Shown here in pieces: positions 6,191-11,543 of a stretch of 11,543 nucleotides of DNA. This stretch comes from Candidatus Eiseniibacteriota bacterium. Lineage in GTDB: Bacteria > Arandabacterota > Arandabacteria > JAGLYR01. Every line of letters begins with the position of its first letter. Positions within the stretch are counted from its first letter, which is position 1. The position numbers and the translations under genes were made by a program. The notes under the pieces are model-generated. The model saw nothing but the letters and a program-made list of their open reading frames with translations. It searched no databases and had not been told where the DNA came from. The stretch is taken from NCBI GenBank assembly GCA_023132135.1, contig JAGLYR010000128.1:1-11543 (forward strand). The letters run 5' to 3'.

Positions 6191-8875
6191 CTAATTCAGT
6201 TTCACGATCTTTTTCGTATACCTCCCCTCTGCGGCGAGCAATCTGCAGAAATACACCCCCGACGCAATCTCCTTGCCGGCTTCGTCTCTGGCGTCCCACG
6301 TCACTTCCTGCGGTCCCGCTTCAACTACTCCATCAATCAGAGTGCTCACCAGCCTTCCCTGCACATCATACACCGCAAGATGAACTCTCTGCCTCTCTTG
6401 AACCGAGAACGAAATCGTCGTCAACGGATTGAAGGGATTCGGGAACGCGCCGTCCAGCGCCACCTCAGACCGGCCCACCGAGACACATTCCACCGACGTC
6501 ATTTCCGACATCATGTACGTGGCCACATTCTGGAGAAGATCTTTGGCGGCGGCTCGATCGCCAATCGCGGGGTAGGAAAAGGACAGGAATACCACCCCAC
6601 TCCTATCCCCGGCCTTGGCCCCGTCGTACACCAGAACCCCTGCGTCCGCCGGACGCGAGGTGTTGCCGTAAACAATGTAGGCCCCTCCCGCCGGATGCGC
6701 CGCGTCCTGAGAACCCCAACCCAGGAAGTCGATGTTGATGGTCCCGGGAAGCGGGTTCGGTTCCGTCGCAATCGGATGCTCGCTTTGTGCAGGGACAAGC
6801 CACAGGTTGCCTACCTGATCGCCATTCCAGTCATCCACGTGAAGCACGGAATCGGCGAAGTTGGGATAGCCGGGATAACCCACGGCGTCGTAGGCCACTT
6901 CGCCGCCTTCAATCAGCAGATTTCCTCCGGAATCGACGAAATCGATGAGATTTCCCCGCCGAATCGAGGAGCTGACCGGCGAGGTGTTGGACCCGCAGGA
7001 CCACACGACAAGATCGTACGTCGGCCAGGCAGCCGGATCCGTCCCCGCGGACGTCTCCTCCACAACTTCATAGCCCAGAACAGCCAGGTCCGCCGCCAGA
7101 TCCGCCGCCGAGGTCTTCTCTCCCTTCACCACGGTTTCGACTTCGAAGCCGTCCTTCTTCTCGAGCAACCGCTTCCCTTCGTCGTTGTCTATCACGAGGA
7201 TGATGCCGGACACCGACTCAAGGACGAAGTCGAACGTCGTGTCGCCCTGAACGTCGGCGAACTCGTGCCCCGGGGCGTAGCCCGTCGCCCAGGCCCGGAT
7301 ATCGTACTCCGAGGGCGACACATTCAGTGTGTACGATCCGTCTACAGGACTGCTCGTAGTGCTGTCGGCCGGATTTCCGGACATGTGATAGAAAGCCTCC
7401 ACCTTTGCCATGAGCGGGGCCCTCGAATCCGTTGTGACCGTTCCGGTGATCTCGAACTGGGCCGTCGTCCCCAACTGGACATCGAGAACCGTGGCTTCCT
7501 CCCCGTCCACCACAACGCCGGCGAAGGTCGCCGGCAGGTGGCCGCCCGCGGCGAACGTGAGCGTGTACGTTCCCGGCAGCAGAATCCGGTGGTAGTCGCC
7601 CACATCGGGATCGGTGCGATCGATCCATGCATTTCCGTCCACTTCGACCGTGGCAGCCAGGGGGTCCCCCGTCGAGGCGTCCGTGACAAGCCCCCGCACC
7701 CCAAGGAGGGTGTTCTCGATGTACGCGGCCATCGCTTCATCATTGTCATCCCAGAGCTGGGGAAGGTGGGACGCGGAGGGCCATTTCACGTCGTTCAGCT
7801 CGATCGTGACTTCTTTGTTGTACAGCCAGTCGTAGTTCCAGTCCTGCATGCCCCCGTGGATTACGTACCAATCCGCCCCGTTGGTAATGCCGTGATAGAA
7901 GGAAGAGCTGTTCCACATGGGCGAGTTGTGGATGGAATAGGACTCGGACATGAAAATGAAGAGATCGTCATCCGGAGTCCGGGGGAAGCGGTTGTCCCAG
8001 GGGTAGTTGACGACAAGGGCGCCGGTGTGGAAGTTGGCCGAGAGATCGAAGGACATGGTGTCGGAGAAAACCATGACAACCTGTGTTTCGGGCTCGCGGC
8101 CGTCCGGAGTATTGTTGGGATCCGTGACCCAGTCCGGGAAGTCACGGTTCAAGTCCGTCCCGTGGGCGTTGTACCGGCTCCCGGAGTTGTTCCCGTCCGG
8201 ATTCATCATAGGCATGATCCAGAGTTCCACTTCGTTCACGAGCCTCTCGAGATCGGGATCCGGCGTGGGCGACTCGTAGTTGTCCGTGAGAAGTTCGATG
8301 AACTGGAGGCAGTTCTCTGTTCCCGGCGGCTCGTCGCCGTGCATCGTGGAAATGTACTTGAACTCCGGCTCGTCCTCCTGCACATCCGGATTGTCCGTGA
8401 TCTTCATGAACCAGAGTTCCCGCCCCTGAACGGACTGGCCGATGGAAATCAGCCGCGTGATATCCGGGTGATCGGCAGCAACTCCCTGGAGATACGTCGT
8501 CATGGCAGCGTAGTTGTGGTAGTTGTCCCACTCATCCTTCGTGTCCCCCTCCTGCTCCTGGAGTGTCCGCCACATCTCAAGCGCCTGGTTCGGAATACGT
8601 TTGACCGTATAGCCGAGGAGCTGGATGAGCTGGACTTCGGCCCTGTTCACGTAGGCGCGAATCCACCCGTCACCGACGGTGTCGATATCAATCCCCAACT
8701 CCCCGATTTCGTACACGGACGCGTGATCGGCAATGTAGATCACGACAGGAAACTTGTCGGAAAAGGGGACGACATCCGGATCGAAACCCAGGACCGAGCC
8801 GGACAACCCAAGGAGAGCAACCGCTGCAAACAGGGCTACCAGGACGAATCTGCGGTGCAGACAAACAGGACTCAT
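6191..8875 (-). CDS. Secreted multidomain M14 zinc carboxypeptidase with C-terminal FlgD/T9SS-type domain
   Basis: An 894-residue exported protein. The ATG at 8875 has AAGGAG 8 bp upstream and starts a signal peptide (about 1-30); the longer frame from 8941 would begin inside the predicted promoter. Residues about 115-390 are an M14 peptidase domain: zinc ligands HGDE (His179, Glu182) and His283 in NFHTG, Arg234, Asn243-Arg244 in TDLNRDFP, and likely catalytic Glu359 in VTIEL. The set is complete, so it should be an active metallocarboxypeptidase removing C-terminal residues outside the cytoplasm. Residues about 392-470 and 474-553 are two carboxypeptidase regulatory-like beta domains. Residues 556-790 form an alpha/beta domain resembling a GATase-like or CARDB-associated flavodoxin-like fold, which I cannot name securely. 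Residues 805-894 begin with GAFPNPFNPLTT and end KKIVKLN, a FlgD-Ig/T9SS sorting-type domain implying surface attachment or secretion. Substrate specificity is unknown. Confidence 0.93.
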   Translation of the reverse strand: MSPVCLHRRFVLVALFAAVALLGLSGSVLGFDPDVVPFSDKFPVVIYIADHASVYEIGELGIDIDTVGDGWIRAYVNRAEVQLIQLLGYTVKRIPNQALEMWRTLQEQEGDTKDEWDNYHNYAAMTTYLQGVAADHPDITRLISIGQSVQGRELWFMKITDNPDVQEDEPEFKYISTMHGDEPPGTENCLQFIELLTDNYESPTPDPDLERLVNEVELWIMPMMNPDGNNSGSRYNAHGTDLNRDFPDWVTDPNNTPDGREPETQVVMVFSDTMSFDLSANFHTGALVVNYPWDNRFPRTPDDDLFIFMSESYSIHNSPMWNSSSFYHGITNGADWYVIHGGMQDWNYDWLYNKEVTIELNDVKWPSASHLPQLWDDNDEAMAAYIENTLLGVRGLVTDASTGDPLAATVEVDGNAWIDRTDPDVGDYHRILLPGTYTLTFAAGGHLPATFAGVVVDGEEATVLDVQLGTTAQFEITGTVTTDSRAPLMAKVEAFYHMSGNPADSTTSSPVDGSYTLNVSPSEYDIRAWATGYAPGHEFADVQGDTTFDFVLESVSGIILVIDNDEGKRLLEKKDGFEVETVVKGEKTSAADLAADLAVLGYEVVEETSAGTDPAAWPTYDLVVWSCGSNTSPVSSSIRRGNLIDFVDSGGNLLIEGGEVAYDAVGYPGYPNFADSVLHVDDWNGDQVGNLWLVPAQSEHPIATEPNPLPGTINIDFLGWGSQDAAHPAGGAYIVYGNTSRPADAGVLVYDGAKAGDRSGVVFLSFSYPAIGDRAAAKDLLQNVATYMMSEMTSVECVSVGRSEVALDGAFPNPFNPLTTISFSVQERQRVHLAVYDVQGRLVSTLIDGVVEAGPQEVTWDARDEAGKEIASGVYFCRLLAAEGRYTKKIVKLN

Positions 8876-8899
8876 TCTAAGGGCTCCTTCCAGTGAAAA

Positions 8900-8918
8900 G
8901 CGTCTCGCCAGGAGACGC
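8900..8918 (-). promoter_or_regulatory. GC-rich leader hairpin followed by TTTT upstream of the M14 gene
   Basis: GCGTCTC and GAGACGC form a perfect 7-bp stem with a 5-base loop in the untranslated leader. On the minus strand it is followed directly by TTTTCA, then by the AAGGAG ribosome binding site. It has the shape of a short, weak intrinsic terminator or attenuator, or may only stabilise the 5' end. The U tract of four is too short to call it a terminator firmly. Confidence 0.4.
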
Positions 8919-8940
8919 AACCATGTCGTTACCACCATCA

Positions 8941-8969
8941 ATTATACAACATTCCGGAGCCGAATTCAA
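8941..8969 (-). promoter_or_regulatory. Sigma-70 promoter for the M14 peptidase gene
   Basis: On the minus strand TTGAAT (8969-8964) is separated by 17 bp from a consensus TATAAT (8946-8941). This is the best promoter match in the window. It predicts a leader of about 60 nt with the 8900-8918 hairpin and excludes the longer ATG at 8941 as a start. Confidence 0.65.
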
Positions 8970-8981
8970 GCAAAGGCCGCA

Positions 8982-9010
8982 TTGACTCCCGCCCGCCCAT
9001 CCTCTACATT
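8982..9010 (+). promoter_or_regulatory. Sigma-70 promoter for the membrane protein/Fe-S gene pair
   Basis: TTGACT (8982-8987), a 17-bp spacer and TACATT (9005-9010) precede the ATG at 9030. The start would fall around 9017, giving a very short leader of roughly 13 nt with just enough room for the AAGGGGG ribosome binding site. Its -35 is 12 bp from the -35 of the divergent M14 promoter, so one bound regulator could affect both. Confidence 0.5.
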
Positions 9011-9029
9011 CCGTGGAAAGGGGGACACT

Positions 9030-9854
9030 ATGGTTTGCATCAGGGCCTTGATGATCATCGCCATCGCCGCGGGTGTCGCGTTTCTGCTTATGGTCGTCAT
9101 GATGACTGCATCGGGGGTCAAGACCGCGTCTGAGGGGACGCTCGTCATCGAATACCGTCCGGACACCGATGGACCCGCGCGCCGACCCCACCTTATTACG
9201 CCAAAGATTGAGTCCGACCATCCCGTCACGTCCGTGCAGGTTCACCACACGACCGGGAACGGCTTCATCACCGGAGTTCTGGAACAGATCCCCGGAACCT
9301 CCTGGTGGGCAACGACGCTTCCCGGACATGAAAAGGGGGTCCGGACCTACTACTACCTGACAGCGGAAGACGCCTCCGGCCGCCGGGTCGCTCTTCCCGA
9401 GGACGCAACGGATGTGTGGACGGGTGAGTACGACTACTTCAAGTTCCGCTCCGAGGGCCAGGCTTCCCGCTGGGCCTTGATTGTCCATATCTTCCTGATG
9501 TTCGTTGCCGTCTTTCTCTTCATTCACGCGTTGTACTACGCGCTGTCTGTGCTGTACGGCATCGACCGGACCGGCGAGATGATCGCTACGGCTTATGCCG
9601 GGGTCATTGCTTTCTTCATCACCGGTTTCCCCATTGGGTGGATGATCGAGAAACAGGTTCTGGGGAACTACTGGGAGGGCATCCCCCTCGGGTGGGACAT
9701 CACCGACAGCAAGACGCTGTTCATCTTCGTCTTCTGGATGATTCCGGTGATCCTGAGATTGCGCAGAAGGCTTTCCGACTACGGCTTCGCTCGCTGGGTG
9801 ATCGCCGCATCGCTATTCACAATCGTGATGTTCCTGCTGCCACATAGCCTGTAG
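9030..9854 (+). CDS. Membrane protein with periplasmic beta-rich domain, unknown function
   Basis: A 274-residue protein I cannot assign to a named family. One transmembrane helix (about 5-27) is followed by a predicted extracytoplasmic domain (30-145) with alternating strands and phrases such as YYYLTAEDASGRRVALP, resembling an immunoglobulin/fibronectin-like fold. Four further helices follow (about 148-176, 185-206, 228-244, 254-271). A notable segment between helices 3 and 4, NYWEGIPLGWDITDSKTLF (213-231), has the look of a conserved functional loop; His153 and His167 in helix 2 could be haem or quinone contacts, which is conjecture. The ATG at 9030 follows AAGGGGG and a promoter; the frame is open further upstream, but that part overlaps the M14 gene and lies before the promoter. 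The Fe-S protein gene follows after 28 bp, suggesting joint function, perhaps a membrane redox complex. Confidence 0.82.
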   Translation: MVCIRALMIIAIAAGVAFLLMVVMMTASGVKTASEGTLVIEYRPDTDGPARRPHLITPKIESDHPVTSVQVHHTTGNGFITGVLEQIPGTSWWATTLPGHEKGVRTYYYLTAEDASGRRVALPEDATDVWTGEYDYFKFRSEGQASRWALIVHIFLMFVAVFLFIHALYYALSVLYGIDRTGEMIATAYAGVIAFFITGFPIGWMIEKQVLGNYWEGIPLGWDITDSKTLFIFVFWMIPVILRLRRRLSDYGFARWVIAASLFTIVMFLLPHSL

Positions 9855-9882
9855 CGCAGAAAACGAGTAAGGTGGAGACACC

Positions 9883-10920
9883 ATGGCATCTCCTGAAATC
9901 CACAGGCTACTGGCGAAAGCCTTCGGCAAGGGGGACTCCGAAAGCTTCCCGCTGATTCTCGAGATGATGGTGGGACCGGCCGCCGCGGAGCTCCTCATGG
10001 CTCTCCCCGCCACCGCAGATGAGTTAGCTCAGAGGTTCCCAGGATCGGGGCAGCAGCTCCAGAGTGTCCTCGACAAAGGTTTCGAGCAGGGGCTTCTCCT
10101 CAAGCGGGACAGCCCCGGGGGCGGCATTCGGTACCACCTGTCCGGAGAAATCACCGAGACCATCCTGGTGGACGCCAGAAACGACGGGCTGGGCGATCGG
10201 TTCCTGGATCTGTGGCGTGAGGAGTTCCGGGAATTCGTGGAAACCCTCGGTCCTGTTGATGACCCGTATGACGTGGCCCGCGTCATCCCCGTGGAAGGCA
10301 TGATCGGCACGGCCCAGACGGTCCTTCCCTACGAGAGTCTGCGGGCGATCCTCGAGAAGGCCGAGAGGCGGGTGGTACTCGACTGCGCTTGCCGCAAACG
10401 GGCCCAGAACTGCGACATGCCCATTCGCAACATGTGCTTCTGGCTGGATGATGCTGCAAACTACTTCCTGGAGCGGGGAGCGGGACGGGAAATCACGGTT
10501 GAACGCGGGATGGAGATCTTCTGGCAGGCGGACCAACTGGGCCTGGTTCACCTCACGGATGTTCTCCTTTACGAGAACACAGCGGCCAGGGTGGGGTGGA
10601 TCTGCAACTGTTGCACGTGCTGCTGCGCTATTCTGAAAAAGGTGAGACGCTCCAAGGGGACGGTCACTCTCATGCGCTCTTTCCGGGCCGAGGTGAACTC
10701 CCTCCTCTGCGAGCGCTGTGGACTCTGCGGCAGATTCTGCCACTTCGGCGCTTTCCGGTTCAACGATGACGGTGTTCCTGTCATCGACGCCGACCGCTGC
10801 GTCGGGTGCGGCCTCTGCGCCAGCCAGTGCGCCCATGACGCCATCAAACTCGTACGAGTTGAGGATCCAGGCATTCCGGAATCGACACAGCGACAGATCA
10901 TCGAAGCGATTGGAGAATGA
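9883..10920 (+). CDS. Iron-sulfur protein: possible winged helix, Cys-rich core and two [4Fe-4S] ferredoxin motifs
   Basis: A 345-residue soluble protein. Residues about 25-90 look like a winged-helix fold (DELAQRFPGSGQQLQSVLDKG, then LLLKRD...RYHLSGEI). A central domain carries C168-A-C170, C177 and C185, then the dense cluster C241, C243, C244, C246, C247, C248 (CNCCTCCC). The C-terminus has two CxxCxxCxxxC motifs, C276/279/282/286 and C306/309/312/316, each expected to bind [4Fe-4S]; both lack the proline that usually follows the last cysteine. The whole suggests electron transfer between several Fe-S centres, possibly coupled to the membrane protein encoded 28 bp upstream. I recognise only the ferredoxin part with certainty; DNA binding by the N-terminus is a guess, and it may instead be a protein-interaction domain. 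The ATG follows AAGGTGGA at 6 bp. The last 23 bp overlap the convergent sigma-factor gene. Confidence 0.88.
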   Translation: MASPEIHRLLAKAFGKGDSESFPLILEMMVGPAAAELLMALPATADELAQRFPGSGQQLQSVLDKGFEQGLLLKRDSPGGGIRYHLSGEITETILVDARNDGLGDRFLDLWREEFREFVETLGPVDDPYDVARVIPVEGMIGTAQTVLPYESLRAILEKAERRVVLDCACRKRAQNCDMPIRNMCFWLDDAANYFLERGAGREITVERGMEIFWQADQLGLVHLTDVLLYENTAARVGWICNCCTCCCAILKKVRRSKGTVTLMRSFRAEVNSLLCERCGLCGRFCHFGAFRFNDDGVPVIDADRCVGCGLCASQCAHDAIKLVRVEDPGIPESTQRQIIEAIGE

Positions 10921-11482
10921 TCCTTCTCAGCAATGCGCGGGCGCGGTGGAGGTGCGTTTTCACAGTGCCCATCGGGAGGGCGAGGATTACCGCCACCTCG
11001 TTGTAGTTCCTCTCTTCCAGATGGTACAGCGTGATCACCGCGCGATAGTGAGGAGGAAGCTTCGCGATTGCACGTCGCACGTGCAGACGCATCTCTTCAT
11101 CGAGCAATGCCCGCTCGGGCGTGTCCTGCGTTACAGCGGCGAGAGCCCCGGCGGCACGCCCCTCGTCATCTGTGTGGATGAGCGGAGCCCTCTGGTGCCG
11201 CTTGACGTGTGCGAGAGCGAGATTGACCGCGATGCGGTACAGCCAGCTCGAGAACTTCGAATCACCTCTGAAGGTCGCCAAAGCCCTGAATGCCGTCACC
11301 AGAGCTTCCTGCGAGAGATCATCGGCATCCGCCCTGTTGCCGGCGATGCGAAGGACGACCGAGTACACCAGGTCGCGGTACCGATCAACCAACCCCGCAT
11401 ACGCGTCAAGGTTTCCGGCAAGCACCCTCGCCACAAGTTCCATATCCGTTGCATCCGGCCCGCTCTGTCCACCGCCCTCCAT
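10898..11482 (-). CDS. ECF-type RNA polymerase sigma factor (sigma-70 family, RpoE-like)
   Basis: A 194-residue group 4 sigma factor with regions 2 and 4 only. Region 2 spans about 23-96, with DADDLSQEALVTAFRAL (52-68; 2.1-2.2, core binding) and FSSWLYRIAVNLA (77-89; -10 recognition). Region 4 spans about 133-190, with the helix-turn-helix NYNEVAVILALPMGTVKTHLHRAR (159-182) that binds the -35. The linker is about 35 residues. ECF factors redirect RNA polymerase to a small regulon, normally under an anti-sigma factor encoded just downstream. Here the downstream side is the convergent Fe-S gene with a 23-bp overlap, so no such partner is present; regulation may come from a distant anti-sigma factor or from transcription of this gene. 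The ATG follows TTGGAGAA. The 61 bp upstream within the window shows no clear promoter. Confidence 0.95.
   Translation of the reverse strand: MEGGGQSGPDATDMELVARVLAGNLDAYAGLVDRYRDLVYSVVLRIAGNRADADDLSQEALVTAFRALATFRGDSKFSSWLYRIAVNLALAHVKRHQRAPLIHTDDEGRAAGALAAVTQDTPERALLDEEMRLHVRRAIAKLPPHYRAVITLYHLEERNYNEVAVILALPMGTVKTHLHRARALLRRIILQSLR
10906..10938. terminator. Weak imperfect hairpin at the convergent gene ends
   Basis: GCG-ATTG-GAGAA pairs imperfectly with TTCTC-(AG)-CAAT-(G)-CGC across the overlap of the Fe-S and sigma genes. It is in the position of a bidirectional terminator but has bulges and no T tract on either side, so this is only a weak suggestion. Confidence 0.2.
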
Positions 11483-11543
11483 GGCTTCTCCAACTGGTTT
11501 CAGCCCGGACTAGTCTGTGGAATGCTGCCCTATTTCCTCGACA

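Noticed and set aside
6380-8896. An 838-codon open frame on the plus strand opposite the M14 peptidase gene
   Set aside because: It is antisense to a gene with a complete catalytic motif set. Its product is rich in Arg, Val, His and Gly with no recognisable domain, as expected of a GC-rich mirror frame, and no ribosome binding site or promoter supports it.
8754-9029. N-terminal extension of the membrane protein frame by 92 codons
   Set aside because: It overlaps the M14 signal-peptide coding region and the divergent promoters. The extension is low-complexity and lacks homology features, while the ATG at 9030 has a ribosome binding site and starts a hydrophobic helix.

Overview
The window is a gene-dense stretch of about 58-60% GC bacterial chromosome with eight firm protein genes and no rRNA, tRNA, CRISPR array or recognisable mobile element. 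The best taxonomic clue is the secreted M14 peptidase. It ends in a FlgD/T9SS-type C-terminal domain with the phrase NPFNPLTT, which is typical of FCB-superphylum and neighbouring candidate phyla (for example Eisenbacteria, Krumholzibacteriota, Latescibacterota, Zixibacteria). This placement is an inference, not a demonstration.

Layout. (1) 12-413 (+): a MutT-like Nudix hydrolase, convergent with the next block. (2) 4187-456 (-): a tight polyamine operon. It runs speD (AdoMet decarboxylase), then speE (spermidine synthase) overlapping it as TGATG, then a nine-cysteine zinc-ribbon domain joined in frame to the SpeE C-terminus but with its own perfect Shine-Dalgarno and ATG, then after 13 bp a secreted S9 prolyl-oligopeptidase-family peptidase. 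The speD leader carries a 19-bp palindrome at the predicted transcription start and a 21-bp perfect hairpin abutting the ribosome binding site. (3) 6100-4358 (-): an MsbA-like ABC exporter half-transporter with a GTG start and its own promoter. (4) 8875-6191 (-): a secreted, multidomain M14 zinc carboxypeptidase. (5) 9030-10920 (+): a two-gene unit divergent from the M14 gene, encoding a five-helix membrane protein with a periplasmic beta-rich domain and a cytoplasmic Fe-S protein with a possible winged helix, a CNCCTCCC cysteine cluster and two [4Fe-4S] ferredoxin motifs. (6) 11482-10898 (-): an ECF sigma factor overlapping the Fe-S gene tail to tail by 23 bp.

How the genes may work together. 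SpeD makes decarboxylated AdoMet, and SpeE uses it to aminopropylate putrescine to spermidine. The S9 and M14 enzymes are both exported and suggest peptide scavenging. The membrane protein/Fe-S pair has no function I can name and is the best candidate for an undescribed module. The speE-zinc-ribbon junction and the speD leader are the most unusual DNA-level structures.
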